Origin: Vibrio ichthyoenteri ATCC 700023
GTDB lineage: Bacteria > Pseudomonadota > Gammaproteobacteria > Enterobacterales > Vibrionaceae
Length of the DNA: 51,344 nt
Assembly: GCF_000222605.1 (NCBI RefSeq)
Contig: NZ_AFWF01000005.1
Coordinates: 1 to 51,344, forward strand
Direction: 5' to 3'
The position numbers and the translations under genes were made by a program. The notes under the pieces were generated by a model that was not told the DNA's origin, did no database searches, and worked only from the letters and a program-made list of their open reading frames with translations. Of the stretch, positions 19,401 to 29,018 are shown piece by piece (within the stretch, counting starts at the first letter, position 1; each line of letters starts with the position of its first letter).

Positions 19401-20021
19401 ATGCTTGAAGTAAAACAATTAACGGCAATTCGCGATGAAAGAGTTTTGTTCGAATCTCTGTCTTTTAAAATAGAGAGTGGCGAACTGGTTCAAATCGAGG
19501 GTCGTAACGGTACCGGCAAAACAACCTTGCTGCGTATCGTCACAGGATTGGGTGACCGAGATGATGGCGAAATTTTTTGGAACAATGAAGCGATTGAATC
19601 AAACCGCGATGCATACCATCAAGATTTGTTGTTTTTAGGCCATCAAACGGGGATCAAAAGAGAGCTAACCGCGTATGAAAACCTGCGATTTTACATTTCG
19701 ATCCATAGTAAAAAACCGGCCGATAAAGAGACGATCTATAATGCTTTGATTAAGGTAGGTTTAGCGGGAAGAGAAGATGTACCAGTAGCGCAGCTTTCTG
19801 CCGGTCAGCAACGCCGTGTTGCGTTAGCTCGTTTATGGTTAAGCGATCATAAACTGTGGATCTTAGATGAGCCACTAACGGCAATCGATAAGCAGGGTGT
19901 TAAAGTACTCGAAGCGTTGTTTCTTAAGCATGCTGAGCAAGGTGGCATTGTGGTTTTGACTACCCACCAAGATATGTTTGCTGATAATCCAAAACTGAGA
20001 AAAATTAAGTTGGGTGGTTAA
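19401..20021 (+). CDS. ccmA: Haem exporter ATP-binding subunit CcmA
   Basis: The ABC-type ATPase of the CcmABCD complex, whose ATP hydrolysis releases holo-CcmE. The 206-residue product has Walker [13 protein letters not shown], the signature [15 protein letters not shown] and Walker B LWILDEP. First gene of a complete system I operon. The start ATG has a poor ribosome site (TCCTTAGTGACTGCAC upstream). Confidence 0.97.
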   Translation: MLEVKQLTAIRDERVLFESLSFKIESGELVQIEGRNGTGKTTLLRIVTGLGDRDDGEIFWNNEAIESNRDAYHQDLLFLGHQTGIKRELTAYENLRFYISIHSKKPADKETIYNALIKVGLAGREDVPVAQLSAGQQRRVALARLWLSDHKLWILDEPLTAIDKQGVKVLEALFLKHAEQGGIVVLTTHQDMFADNPKLRKIKLGG

Positions 20022-20023
20022 CT

Positions 20024-20692
20024 GTGTTTGGCATTATGAACTCCATTATTCGACGTGAGCTGTTAATCGCGTTTCGTCGCCAAGCGGATGTATTTAACCC
20101 TTTGTGGTTTTTCATCATTGTTATTACCTTGTTCCCGTTAAGTATTGGGCCTGAGCCAAACTTATTGGCGCGAATTGCGGCGGGGATTGTGTGGGTTGCG
20201 GCTCTCTTGTCTGCACTGTTGTCGTTAGAGCGACTATTGCGTGACGATTTTCAAGACGGTGCGCTGGAACAGATGATGTTGATGCCTGTGCCACTGCCAC
20301 TGATGGTGATCTCAAAAGTGATCGCGCACTGGGTGCTCACAGGCTTACCTCTAATTTTAATTAGTCCTTTGTTGGCTGTATTGTTGTCACTAGATTTTGA
20401 TACATGGCTTGCGGTTGTTTTGACCTTGTTAGTGGGTACACCAACACTGAGTTTTATCGGCGCAATCGGTGTTGCGTTGACCGTAGGGCTACAAAAAGGC
20501 GGCGTGTTATTGAGTTTGTTGATATTGCCGTTGTATATACCCGTATTGATTTTTGCGACATCAGCAATCGATGCCGCTTCTCTCGGTATGGCTTATAACG
20601 GGCAATTGGCGGTATTAGGCGCAATGTTTATGGGGGCATTAACGTTAACTCCGTTCGCGATTAGTGCCGCATTGCGTGTAAGTGTAAATTAA
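20024..20692 (+). CDS. ccmB: Haem exporter permease CcmB
   Basis: The membrane partner of CcmA. 222 residues with six hydrophobic segments and the family N-terminus IIRRELLIAFRRQADVFNPLWFF (motif IRRELLIAFRRQ). GTG start 2 nt after ccmA. A 95-107-bp gap before ccmC is the only sizeable gap in the operon. Confidence 0.96.
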   Translation: MFGIMNSIIRRELLIAFRRQADVFNPLWFFIIVITLFPLSIGPEPNLLARIAAGIVWVAALLSALLSLERLLRDDFQDGALEQMMLMPVPLPLMVISKVIAHWVLTGLPLILISPLLAVLLSLDFDTWLAVVLTLLVGTPTLSFIGAIGVALTVGLQKGGVLLSLLILPLYIPVLIFATSAIDAASLGMAYNGQLAVLGAMFMGALTLTPFAISAALRVSVN

Positions 20693-20799
20693 TTGTTTTT
20701 GATCAAGCACGAAAATTTCCCAGTATATAAATTACAAAACTATTAATAGCTAGGCGCTATGACGTTTAGTTGAAAATGAAGTAAAGAGTGAGAATGACG

Positions 20800-21552
20800 A
20801 TGTGGAAATGGCTCCATCCGTACGCTAAGCCTGAATCGACTTACCGACTTTGCGGTAAGTTACTACCATGGTTTGCCGTTCTGGCATTGTCTTGTTTGGT
20901 GCTTGGCACCGGTTGGGGGCTTGCTTTTGCACCTTCCGATTACCAACAAGGCGATAGCTTTAGAATTATCTACATACATGTACCATCCGCGATTTGGTCG
21001 ATGGGCGTCTACATGTCTATGGCGATCGCAGCATTTATTGGCATAGTCTGGCAAGTTCGCATGTCTAACATGGCCGCCCTTGCGATGGCGCCTATTGGCG
21101 CGCTGTATACCTTTATCGCCTTATTGACCGGCGCGATTTGGGGCAAGCCAATGTGGGGTGCTTGGTGGGTATGGGATGCTCGTCTTACTTCAGAATTAAT
21201 TCTGCTTTTCCTTTATTTAGGCGTGATTGCGCTTTACCACGCGTTTGATGATCAAAAAACAGCGGCAAAAGCGGCGGGTATTTTGGCCATTGTTGGTATT
21301 ATCAACCTGCCGATCATTCACTTCTCAGTGGAGTGGTGGAACACCTTGCACCAAGGTGCCACGATTACTAAATTCGATAAGCCTTCGATTTCTAACGATA
21401 TGCTATGGCCGCTATTGCTTAATATCGCAGGTTTTGCCTTCTTCTTTGGTACCGTCACTATGATCCGTTTACGTAATGAGATCATAAGTAAAGAGAGCCA
21501 TCGCCCGTGGGTGGTTGCTCTGTCATCTCGCTCAACTCAGAGAGGTAACTAA
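20800..21552 (+). CDS. ccmC: Haem-handling membrane protein CcmC
   Basis: Presents haem to CcmE. Six membrane segments and the tryptophan-rich WWD motif (GKPMWGAWWVWDARLTSELI), with flanking His in YIHVPSAIWSMG and IIHFSVEWWNTLHQG. I place the start at ATG 20800 (MWKWLHPYAKPE, as in homologues, 250 residues). ATG 20794 and GTG 20788 are in frame and would add two or four residues. Confidence 0.96.
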   Translation: MWKWLHPYAKPESTYRLCGKLLPWFAVLALSCLVLGTGWGLAFAPSDYQQGDSFRIIYIHVPSAIWSMGVYMSMAIAAFIGIVWQVRMSNMAALAMAPIGALYTFIALLTGAIWGKPMWGAWWVWDARLTSELILLFLYLGVIALYHAFDDQKTAAKAAGILAIVGIINLPIIHFSVEWWNTLHQGATITKFDKPSISNDMLWPLLLNIAGFAFFFGTVTMIRLRNEIISKESHRPWVVALSSRSTQRGN

Positions 21553-21554
21553 GC

Positions 21555-21761
21555 ATGCATTTTGACTCTTTGAGTGATCTTTTAGCGATGGGTGGCTATG
21601 CCAGCTACGTGTGGAGTGCATTTGGTATTACTTTCGTGTCGATGATCATATTGCTGATTAGCAGTGTTCGTCGCCACACAACATTACTTAACGAAGTTCA
21701 GGCAAAGATCGAGCGCCAAGCTCGTATTGATGCGGCGAAGAATTTGGAGAACACTCTATGA
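21555..21761 (+). CDS. ccmD: Haem exporter protein CcmD
   Basis: A 68-residue single-span membrane protein with the family signature [13 protein letters not shown] before the membrane segment and a basic cytoplasmic tail. It is needed to release holo-CcmE from CcmABC. Starts 3 nt after the ccmC stop; its stop overlaps the ccmE start. Confidence 0.94.
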   Translation: MHFDSLSDLLAMGGYASYVWSAFGITFVSMIILLISSVRRHTTLLNEVQAKIERQARIDAAKNLENTL

Positions 21762-22243
21762 ACCCAAGACGTAAAAAGCGGCTCGCTATTGTTCTAGCCA
21801 TTGTTCTTGGTGTTGGTTCAACTGTGGGCCTAATGCTTTATGCTTTAAACCAGAATATGGATTTGTTCTATACGCCAACTGAATTGGTGCAAGGTAAACC
21901 GGATGGCACAAAACCGACGGTTGGTCAGCGCTTGCGTATCGGTGGCATGGTGGCTGTGGGTTCGGTGAGACGCGATCCTGAATCGTTAAGAGTCTCTTTC
22001 GACTTGCACGATGTAGGCCCGATGGTCACTGTGGTTTATGACGGCATCTTGCCTGACTTATTCCGTGAAGGTCAGGGCATTGTGGCACAAGGCGTGTTGG
22101 TGGATGCAACAACGATAGAAGCACATGAAGTGTTGGCGAAGCATGACGAAGAATACATGCCGCCTGAAATAGCAGAAGCGATGGAAAAAACCCATCAACC
22201 GCTTCAGTACACAGATTCTCAAAAACAAGGAAGCGGTCAATGA
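21758..22243 (+). CDS. ccmE: Cytochrome c maturation haem chaperone CcmE
   Basis: A membrane-anchored periplasmic haem chaperone (161 residues). One N-terminal membrane segment, then a beta-barrel; the covalent haem site is the His of [13 protein letters not shown]. Overlaps ccmD and ccmF by 4 nt each (ATGA). Confidence 0.97.
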   Translation: MNPRRKKRLAIVLAIVLGVGSTVGLMLYALNQNMDLFYTPTELVQGKPDGTKPTVGQRLRIGGMVAVGSVRRDPESLRVSFDLHDVGPMVTVVYDGILPDLFREGQGIVAQGVLVDATTIEAHEVLAKHDEEYMPPEIAEAMEKTHQPLQYTDSQKQGSGQ

Positions 22244-24198
22244 TTGCTGAAATTGGTCATTTTGCGCTGATTTTGTCGCTTGCCATGGCTGTGCTATTAA
22301 GCATTCTGCCATTGGTAGGGGCATCGCGTAATAATACCTTACTGATGAACTCCGCCCGACCGCTTTCGTGGGCGATGTTCTTACTCCTATTTCTTTCGTT
22401 CGCCGTTCTGCTGTGGGCATTTTATAGCAACGATTTCACTGTAAGCTATGTTGCGAACAACTCGAATACTCTACTGCCTTGGTACTATCGCCTAACCGCA
22501 GTATGGGGTGCCCATGAAGGGTCATTGCTGCTTTGGGTTCTTATTCAAGCTGGTTGGACTGTTGCAGTCGCAACCTTTAGCCGTGGCATGCCACAAGAGT
22601 CGGTTGCACGCGTATTGGCTGTGATGGGGATGATCAGTGTTGGTTTCTTACTGTTTATCATTCTGACTTCTAACCCATTCCTGCGCACACTGCCGTTCTT
22701 CCCTGTGGATGGTCGTGATCTAAACCCACTGCTGCAAGATCCGGGTTTGATTATTCACCCTCCAATGCTGTACATGGGCTATGTTGGCTTCTCAGTGGCT
22801 TTCTCTTTTGCTATTGCGTCTCTGATGACTGGTCGTTTAGATACGGCGTGGGCACGTTGGTCTCGTCCTTGGACAACCGCGGCGTGGCTATTTCTAACGC
22901 TAGGTATCTCACTAGGTTCATGGTGGGCCTATTATGAACTTGGCTGGGGTGGTTGGTGGTTCTGGGACCCAGTAGAAAATGCTTCTTTCATGCCTTGGCT
23001 TGCGGGTACGGCATTGATGCACTCACTTGCGGTGACAGAAAAACGTGGCACCTTTAAAGCGTGGACAGTGTTACTTGCTATCTCAGCTTTCTCATTGAGC
23101 TTACTGGGTACCTTCTTAGTACGTTCAGGTATTCTGGTTTCAGTACACGCGTTTGCTTCCGATCCATCACGCGGTATGTTTATTCTGGCATTCCTCGTAT
23201 TCGTAATCGGTGGTTCGCTACTGTTGTTTGCCGTGAAAGGCGCGTCGGTTCGAGTGCGTGGTAACTTTGAACTTGCTTCGCGTGAGAACGCTCTGCTTGC
23301 CAACAATGTGTTGTTGATGGCGGCACTAATGGTTGTTCTGGTGGGGACATTGTTACCGCTGGTCCACAAACAGTTAGGCTTAGGCTCGGTTTCTATCGGC
23401 GCACCATTCTTCGATATGTTGTTCGCGTGGCTAATGATCCCATTCTCGTTTGTATTGGGTATCGGGCCTCTGATCCGTTGGAAGCGTGACGATTTGAGCG
23501 CATTGGCTAAACCGATGATCATTAGTGGTATCGGCTCAGTGTTGCTGGCTGGACTTTTCAACTGGATGTTCTCTGATTACTTCGTCTTCATGACCTACTT
23601 AGGTTGGTTGATGGCAATGTGGATCGTGTTGCTACACGGGTTTGAACTACATCAGCGCGCGACTCACCGTCACAGCTTTGCTGTGGGTGTACGTAAGCTA
23701 CAACGTAGCCACTGGGCAATGATGTTGGGTCATATCGGCTTAGCCGTGACCATCATCGGTATTGCAATGGTGCAAACACACAGTATTGAGCGTGATGTAC
23801 GTTTGTCTCCGGGCGATAACTTCCAGCTTGAAGGCTACAACTTCCATTTCTCTGGTGTTCGCGATCACGACGGCCCGAACTATGACGGCTACATCGCGGA
23901 TTTTGAAGTAACGTTAGATGGTAAGTACATCAATACTCTACATGCAGAAAAACGTTTCTATAAAACAGCGCGTTCGATGATGACCGAAGCGGCAATTGAT
24001 CGCAGTTTCACGCGCGATCTATACGTAGCCTTGGGCGATCGTCTTGATGACGGTCAGTCATGGGCAGTGCGCCTGTACTACAAACCGTTTGTAAACTGGA
24101 TTTGGGCAGGCTCAGTCTTTATGGCGCTTGGCGGCTGCGTTGCGATCAGTGACCGACGTTACCGTTTCCGTAAACCAGCCAAGAAGCAGGAGGCATAA
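22240..24198 (+). CDS. ccmF: Cytochrome c haem lyase subunit CcmF
   Basis: The large haem-attachment subunit, 652 residues with many membrane segments. The WWD motif is [19 protein letters not shown]. Haem-binding His residues fall in [12 protein letters not shown] and nearby loops. A C-terminal periplasmic domain ([13 protein letters not shown]) precedes the last span. Together with CcmH and CcmI it ligates haem to CXXCH in apocytochromes. Confidence 0.97.
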   Translation: MIAEIGHFALILSLAMAVLLSILPLVGASRNNTLLMNSARPLSWAMFLLLFLSFAVLLWAFYSNDFTVSYVANNSNTLLPWYYRLTAVWGAHEGSLLLWVLIQAGWTVAVATFSRGMPQESVARVLAVMGMISVGFLLFIILTSNPFLRTLPFFPVDGRDLNPLLQDPGLIIHPPMLYMGYVGFSVAFSFAIASLMTGRLDTAWARWSRPWTTAAWLFLTLGISLGSWWAYYELGWGGWWFWDPVENASFMPWLAGTALMHSLAVTEKRGTFKAWTVLLAISAFSLSLLGTFLVRSGILVSVHAFASDPSRGMFILAFLVFVIGGSLLLFAVKGASVRVRGNFELASRENALLANNVLLMAALMVVLVGTLLPLVHKQLGLGSVSIGAPFFDMLFAWLMIPFSFVLGIGPLIRWKRDDLSALAKPMIISGIGSVLLAGLFNWMFSDYFVFMTYLGWLMAMWIVLLHGFELHQRATHRHSFAVGVRKLQRSHWAMMLGHIGLAVTIIGIAMVQTHSIERDVRLSPGDNFQLEGYNFHFSGVRDHDGPNYDGYIADFEVTLDGKYINTLHAEKRFYKTARSMMTEAAIDRSFTRDLYVALGDRLDDGQSWAVRLYYKPFVNWIWAGSVFMALGGCVAISDRRYRFRKPAKKQEA

Positions 24199-24199
24199 T

Positions 24200-24751
24200 A
24201 TGAATAAGAAGTTATTGTTTATTCCACTGCTGGCATTCTTGGCGTTGGTTGCAGTCTTTACTACCCAGTTAGTGCGAAACTCAGAAGGGGATGACCCAAC
24301 CAAGCTAGAGTCAGTGCTAGTGGGCAAGCATGTTCCTGAGTTTCGTCTCGAAGACTTAGCTGAGCCGGGTAAGCTTTACGATCAAGCGATCTTCAAAGGC
24401 GAGCCTTTGCTGCTAAATGTCTGGGCAACGTGGTGTCCAACTTGTTATGCCGAGCACCATTACCTCAATGAGTTGGCAGGACAAGGGGTGAAAATCATTG
24501 GTCTTAATTATAAAGATCAGCGTGATAAAGCCGTGACATGGCTTAATGATTTGGGCAACCCATACTTAATCAGCTTGTTTGATGGTAACGGTATGCTGGG
24601 GTTAGATTTGGGCGTCTATGGCGCACCAGAAACGTTTTTGATTGATGCCAATGGTGTGATTCGCTATCGCCATGTTGGTGATGTGAATTCACGTAACTGG
24701 AAAGAAACCCTACAACCTATGTATCAACAATTGGTTGAGGAGGCGAAATAA
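24200..24751 (+). CDS. ccmG: Thiol:disulfide interchange protein CcmG (DsbE)
   Basis: A membrane-tethered thioredoxin-fold reductant for apocytochrome or CcmH thiols. Signal anchor at residues 4-22; active site WATWCPTC; GAPETFLID contains the cis-proline loop region. Start at ATG 24200 with AGGAGG upstream gives 183 residues. A longer open frame from 24128 runs inside ccmF and is not used. Confidence 0.96.
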   Translation: MNKKLLFIPLLAFLALVAVFTTQLVRNSEGDDPTKLESVLVGKHVPEFRLEDLAEPGKLYDQAIFKGEPLLLNVWATWCPTCYAEHHYLNELAGQGVKIIGLNYKDQRDKAVTWLNDLGNPYLISLFDGNGMLGLDLGVYGAPETFLIDANGVIRYRHVGDVNSRNWKETLQPMYQQLVEEAK

Positions 24752-25230
24752 TGAAAAAATGGTGTATCGCGCTGTTTGCCGCCCTCACTTTTTCAATGGC
24801 CGCTCATGCGACGATTGAAGTGTATGAATTTGAAACCTTGGAGCAAGAGCAGCAGTTTAAAGATCTCGGTAACACACTGCGTTGTCCAAAATGTCAAAAC
24901 AATACCATCGCAGATTCTAACGCGGAACTGGCTCAAGATCTGCGCCACAAAGTGTACGAGATGACCAAAGACGGTAAGTCGAAAGGTGAAATCGTAGACT
25001 ATATGATTGCGCGTTACGGTAATTTCGTGACTTACAATCCACCATTTACACTCGCAACCTCTATTTTATGGTTGGGGCCACTTTCTGTGGTCGTGATTGG
25101 CTTCGGTCTTATCGTTGTGCGTAGCCGCAAAGCGAAACAACCTCAGCCAGCTGATGATAAATGGAATGAGAACAAAGAGCAGCGACTGAAAGCTCTGCTC
25201 GATGAAGAGAATGATGGAGACAAGCAGTAA
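24751..25230 (+). CDS. ccmH: Cytochrome c maturation protein CcmH
   Basis: A periplasmic redox protein of 159 residues with a signal peptide (MKKWCIALFAALTFSMAAHA) and the conserved LRCPKCQN motif. One C-terminal membrane span follows. This is the short CcmH/CycL form; the TPR part is a separate gene (ccmI). Start and stop overlap its neighbours by 1 nt. Confidence 0.96.
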   Translation: MKKWCIALFAALTFSMAAHATIEVYEFETLEQEQQFKDLGNTLRCPKCQNNTIADSNAELAQDLRHKVYEMTKDGKSKGEIVDYMIARYGNFVTYNPPFTLATSILWLGPLSVVVIGFGLIVVRSRKAKQPQPADDKWNENKEQRLKALLDEENDGDKQ

Positions 25231-26450
25231 TGACCTTATTTTGGATTGCATCAATCATTCTGGTGGCTCTGAGCGGTATATTGGTGGCATGGCCATTCAT
25301 TAACCGCAAAGAAAATACCGACCAAGCACTGCGTGATGAGCTCAATAAAGCGCTGTATAAGGATCGCTTAACCGAGCTTGAAGTCGAAAATGAAGAAGGG
25401 CTGATGGATGATCAGCAAGAGTTGATTGCTGACCTTAAGCAGTCTTTGCTTGATGATATTCCGTCGCAAGACCAAACCAAGGTTGAAAGCAGTATCAACC
25501 CATGGCTGGTTATCGTGCCTTCAATGTTACTGACCGTGATTCTTTCTTATGGTTTGTACTACAAATTTGGCGCGGCTGATGATGTAGTGGAATGGCAACA
25601 AGTTAACGACAACTTACCAGCACTGTCGAAGAAGCTAATGTCTCCAGAAGGCGCAGCTTTGAGCGAAGATGAAATGCGTGACTTGACGTTAGCACTGCGT
25701 ACCCGTCTGCACCATCAACCGAACGATGCAACGGGCTGGTTGCTGCTTGGACGTATTGCATTGGCTAACCGTGATGTTGATACCTCAATCGGTTCGATGA
25801 ATAAAGCTTACAAGCTGGATTCAAACAGCCCTGATGTAATGTTAGGTTATGCGCAAGCGCTGATGCTGTCGCAAGATGACGTTGATCAAGATAAAGCGCG
25901 TTCATTGCTCGGTAAACTGGTACAAATGAATTACATGGATGTGCGTGTATTCTCATTATTGGCCTTTGACGCCTATGAACGTAAAGACTTCTCTGCCGCA
26001 GTGCGTTACTGGAGCATCATGCAACAGATGATTGGCCCGCAAGACGAGCGTTATCAAATGCTCGATCGCAGTATTACTAATGCCAAAAATCAAATGGGTG
26101 ATAAAGCGGTAACGGGCGCATCAGTGTCAGTGGCGATTACGCTTGCCGATACGGTTAATGCCAGTCCTGATGCTGCGCTGATTGTGTCAGTACATACGGC
26201 TGATGGTGCGCCAATGCCCGTGGCGGCGGCTCGTTATCCTCTCGGTTCGTTTCCACGAACGGTGGTGTTGGATGATAGCAACAGCATGGTACAAGGTCGT
26301 AAGCTGTCGCAGCTAGAAGACTACATGGTACGTGTTCGTATTGATAACGACGGTAACGTTGCGACCTCACAAGGTGACTGGTTTGGTGAGAGCCAGGCCA
26401 CTAAAATGGGTCAAGCGGTAGCGGTAATTGTGGATAGACAGTACCAATAG
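25230..26450 (+). CDS. ccmI: Cytochrome c maturation TPR protein CcmI
   Basis: An apocytochrome chaperone, 406 residues. Two membrane segments (residues about 3-20 and 91-107) flank a cytoplasmic loop. A periplasmic TPR region (GWLLLGRIALANRDVDTSI, SPDVMLGYAQALM) and a C-terminal beta-rich domain follow. Last gene of the ccm operon, 21 bp before its terminator. Confidence 0.93.
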   Translation: MTLFWIASIILVALSGILVAWPFINRKENTDQALRDELNKALYKDRLTELEVENEEGLMDDQQELIADLKQSLLDDIPSQDQTKVESSINPWLVIVPSMLLTVILSYGLYYKFGAADDVVEWQQVNDNLPALSKKLMSPEGAALSEDEMRDLTLALRTRLHHQPNDATGWLLLGRIALANRDVDTSIGSMNKAYKLDSNSPDVMLGYAQALMLSQDDVDQDKARSLLGKLVQMNYMDVRVFSLLAFDAYERKDFSAAVRYWSIMQQMIGPQDERYQMLDRSITNAKNQMGDKAVTGASVSVAITLADTVNASPDAALIVSVHTADGAPMPVAAARYPLGSFPRTVVLDDSNSMVQGRKLSQLEDYMVRVRIDNDGNVATSQGDWFGESQATKMGQAVAVIVDRQYQ

Positions 26451-26471
26451 CGGAAAATAATGCGTAAACTT

Positions 26472-26498
26472 AGGCCGGTAATCTACCGGCCTTTTTTT
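26472..26498 (+). terminator. Terminator of the ccm operon, at the mlaA start
   Basis: A perfect 9-bp stem AGGCCGGTA / TACCGGCCT with a 3-nt loop is followed by seven Ts. The mlaA start codon is only 16 nt beyond the T-run (or touches it, if ATG 26499 is used). Confidence 0.92.
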
Positions 26499-26513
26499 AT
26501 GGAAAAAATATCA

Positions 26514-27275
26514 ATGAAGAGCCTTAAGCCTAAGGTATGGACATCGTTGCTTTCTGTTGCCTTGCTGGCAGGGTGCGCCACAGCGCCTGAAGAGCAAGCG
26601 TCATCAGCGTCTAATGTGAGCGACCCTATCGAAGGATTCAACCGCAGTATGTGGGCATTGAACTACGATTATCTCGATCCGTATCTCGTTCGCCCCGTTT
26701 CACTGACTTACGTCAACTACACTCCGCGCCCAGTGCGTATCGGTATCTCTAATTTCCTCAGTAACCTTGATGAGCCATCGAGCATGGTCAACAACTTACT
26801 TATGGGGAATGGCGGTAAAGCCCTTGACCACTTTAATCGATTTTGGATAAACAGCACTTTTGGTTTGTTGGGTTTAATTGATATCGCCTCTGATGCCGGT
26901 ATTACCGATCACAATGAAAAAGCACTGGGTGACGCCATTGGTCACTGGGGCGTAGGTAATGGCCCTTATGTGATGGTGCCGGGTTATGGCCCTTGGACGG
27001 TACGAGAGACTGCCAGCTTTGCCGATAGTGCGTACTTACCGCTGTCACTACTGAATTTCTGGGCAGGGTTAGGTAAGTGGGCGTTTGAGGGGATGGAAAC
27101 TCGAGCGGCATTGGTGACGCAAGAGTCGATGCTAGAAAACTCGCCAGATCCATATGCCTTGACACGTGAAGTCTATATTCAGCACCAAGACTTCAAAGCT
27201 GAGATCGAAACTCAGCAACAAGAGATCGATCACGATGAAGAGGCCTACCTCGACGAGTATCTCGACGATCTGTAG
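26514..27275 (+). CDS. mlaA: MlaA (VacJ) outer-membrane lipid-asymmetry lipoprotein
   Basis: Removes misplaced phospholipids from the outer leaflet and passes them to MlaC. A lipoprotein signal peptide with lipobox LLAGC makes Cys21 the lipidated residue. The family core DPIEGFNRSMWALNYDYLD and the NGPYVMVPGYGPW segment are present. I chose ATG 26514 (253 residues) because it gives a normal lipoprotein signal and has GGAAAA upstream. ATG 26499 lies at the end of the terminator T-run, and ATG 26460 precedes the hairpin. No promoter fits between terminator and start, so transcription must come from upstream, by read-through or from within ccmI. Confidence 0.92.
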   Translation: MKSLKPKVWTSLLSVALLAGCATAPEEQASSASNVSDPIEGFNRSMWALNYDYLDPYLVRPVSLTYVNYTPRPVRIGISNFLSNLDEPSSMVNNLLMGNGGKALDHFNRFWINSTFGLLGLIDIASDAGITDHNEKALGDAIGHWGVGNGPYVMVPGYGPWTVRETASFADSAYLPLSLLNFWAGLGKWAFEGMETRAALVTQESMLENSPDPYALTREVYIQHQDFKAEIETQQQEIDHDEEAYLDEYLDDL

Positions 27276-27310
27276 TTTGCTTTGTCTTTGTAGTTTAATT
27301 GATCAGCAAT

Positions 27311-27345
27311 AAAAAAGGCTTGGGAATCCCAAGCCTTTCTTTTTA
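27311..27345. terminator. Bidirectional terminator between mlaA and fadL
   Basis: AAAGGCTTGGG / CCCAAGCCTTT is an 11-bp stem with a 3-nt loop, an A-run before it and a T-run after it, so it can serve both convergent genes. Confidence 0.9.
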
Positions 27346-27369
27346 ACTATCTAAAGCGTTTACGGCAAA

Positions 27370-28674
27370 TTAGAACGTGTAGTTCGCTTGTACACCGATT
27401 AGCCAGATGCTGCCAGTCACTTCACCTTCGAAGCTGCCACCGAACGTATCCGCACCTACTAGTAGTTTAGGATCTGTCTCATGCATCTTAGCGTCTTTGG
27501 CCATGATGTAGGTAAAGCCCGCATCAAGAGACAGTTGCTCAGACCATTGGTAACCTGCACCAATACTTAGCCATAGACGGTCAGTCTCAGGGATGGTTGC
27601 GGTGCGGTGTTCTTCACTTACCGCAGAGGTATCGTAAGCCACACCCGTGCGCAATTGTAGCTTATTGTTGTATTGGTAAGTCGAACCGATTGCAAAGCGG
27701 TAGTTATCTTCCCAGTTCTCTTCTTTAATTAAGCTGGATTCTTCACCTGGGAAATCCGCTACCAATTTTTCGAAGCTACTCCAATCAGTCCAGTTAATGC
27801 TGGTATGTACAGCTACTTTTTCTGTGATTTGATGGAATGTTGCAATTTCAGCCGTTGCGGGCAGAGTAAGATCCATTGATCCACTCTTATGTGCTGTTGG
27901 ATTTGTGCGATTAAAGCCTAAACCTTCCGCATGGCCAGTCAGAGTAAGGTTTACTTCAGATTTGTAGGTAAAGCCAATTCGGTTAGCCTCATTGATCTGC
28001 CAAACAGAACCTAGTTGCCAACCCCATGCTTTGTCATCGCCTTCCATGTACTTTAAATTGTCACCCGGCTTTGCATTGATAATAGGACCTAGATTTAAAC
28101 CCCCATGCTCAGAAACTACTGCACCAAAGCTACCTTCTGCGATTACATAGCGAATACCACCACCGATGCTTACCGCTGGAGTCAACTGATATGCAGCATT
28201 TAGGTTGGCTTCTTTGGTAATGACACTTGCTTGGTTGCCGTGGTTCGCTGCAGCAAAATCTGCACCTAGGTCCGTTTCCATGCCGTAGTTAGTGCCTAGT
28301 GCAAAACCCAGCGCAAACTGGTCATTGTACTTGTGTGATAAGTAGAAGTTTGGAATTACCGCATCGTGAGCAAAATCATCAGAACGAGCTGAATATGGTG
28401 TGCCACGATGAGTCGAAGTGCCTTTGATATCAATATTCGGGTCAACATAAATAGCGCCAACAGAAACTTGAGTGCCTTCTAGTTGCATTAGCAATGCAGG
28501 GTTACGCCATTGTGAGCTCGCGTTGTCTGCCATTGCAGCTTCACCAGCGTATGCACGGCCAAGACCCGTCGCTGAGTATTCTGCAAGTTGGAAACCCGCT
28601 GCGTTTGCAGTTGTTGCCACTGACATTAGGCCACATGCTACGGCAAGTGATAGGAGAGACTTATTCGTTTTCAT
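27370..28674 (-). CDS. FadL-family outer-membrane fatty-acid transporter (copy 1)
   Basis: A 434-residue OmpP1/FadL/TodX porin. The signal peptide ends TTANA, followed by AGFQLAEYSATGLGRAYAGE and the conserved NPA-type motif WRNPALL. It ends in an aromatic residue (VQANYTF), as outer-membrane barrels do. It probably imports long-chain fatty acids or other hydrophobic compounds. The paralogue at 29019 differs widely in its barrel, so the two probably take different substrates. A FadR-like palindrome lies 143 bp upstream. Confidence 0.93.
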   Translation of the reverse strand: MKTNKSLLSLAVACGLMSVATTANAAGFQLAEYSATGLGRAYAGEAAMADNASSQWRNPALLMQLEGTQVSVGAIYVDPNIDIKGTSTHRGTPYSARSDDFAHDAVIPNFYLSHKYNDQFALGFALGTNYGMETDLGADFAAANHGNQASVITKEANLNAAYQLTPAVSIGGGIRYVIAEGSFGAVVSEHGGLNLGPIINAKPGDNLKYMEGDDKAWGWQLGSVWQINEANRIGFTYKSEVNLTLTGHAEGLGFNRTNPTAHKSGSMDLTLPATAEIATFHQITEKVAVHTSINWTDWSSFEKLVADFPGEESSLIKEENWEDNYRFAIGSTYQYNNKLQLRTGVAYDTSAVSEEHRTATIPETDRLWLSIGAGYQWSEQLSLDAGFTYIMAKDAKMHETDPKLLVGADTFGGSFEGEVTGSIWLIGVQANYTF

Positions 28675-28971
28675 TGTTATGTTCGCTGAATATGTTTGGA
28701 ATTCGTGGCAAGATGGTAGTTTTAGAGCATTTACTTTAAAAATAGAAAACAGTGTAAACAGTAAATTCAGGATAAAAAATAAATAAAACGAGCTTTTGCA
28801 GTGTAAAAAACCAGAAAAGTGGTTAGACCACTTGGTTTTTCAGCGAACGTTTGTGTTGTTAAATTTGTATTTTGTTGTACAAGTGTGCGCTTAATCAGAA
28901 GGTTTGAGTGTTCGCTGAAATGAGAGTCGTGCTTTGCGGAAGATCCAGAATGGTAGTTTTTAGCTAATAAA
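28675..28971 (-). other. Upstream region of fadL copy 1
   Basis: An AT-rich non-coding stretch. It holds the FadR-like palindrome at 28817-28833 and three copies of the decamer GTTCGCTGAA: direct at 28681-28690 and 28910-28919, inverted at 28839-28848. The last two form an 11-bp inverted repeat 61 bp apart. I could not fix a -35/-10 pair. Confidence 0.5.
28817..28833 (-). promoter_or_regulatory. FadR-like operator upstream of fadL copy 1
   Basis: AAGTGGTTAGACCACTT matches 14 of 17 positions of the FadR consensus AACTGGTCNGACCAGTT and is itself almost fully palindromic. Confidence 0.6.
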
Positions 28972-28993
28972 AAGGGCTGGAAAACCAGCCCTT
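28967..28993 (-). terminator. Terminator of fadL copy 2
   Basis: The stem AAGGGCTGG / CCAGCCCTT (9 bp, AAAA loop) is followed on the minus strand by TTTTATTAG. It lies 26 bp past the stop codon. Confidence 0.85.
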
Positions 28994-29018
28994 GTATAGT
29001 GTATGTCAGCGTGAGCGA

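Noticed and set aside
22932-23561. 209-codon minus-strand ORF
   Set aside because: Lies fully inside ccmF, which has all family motifs; the opposite frame shows no recognisable domain.
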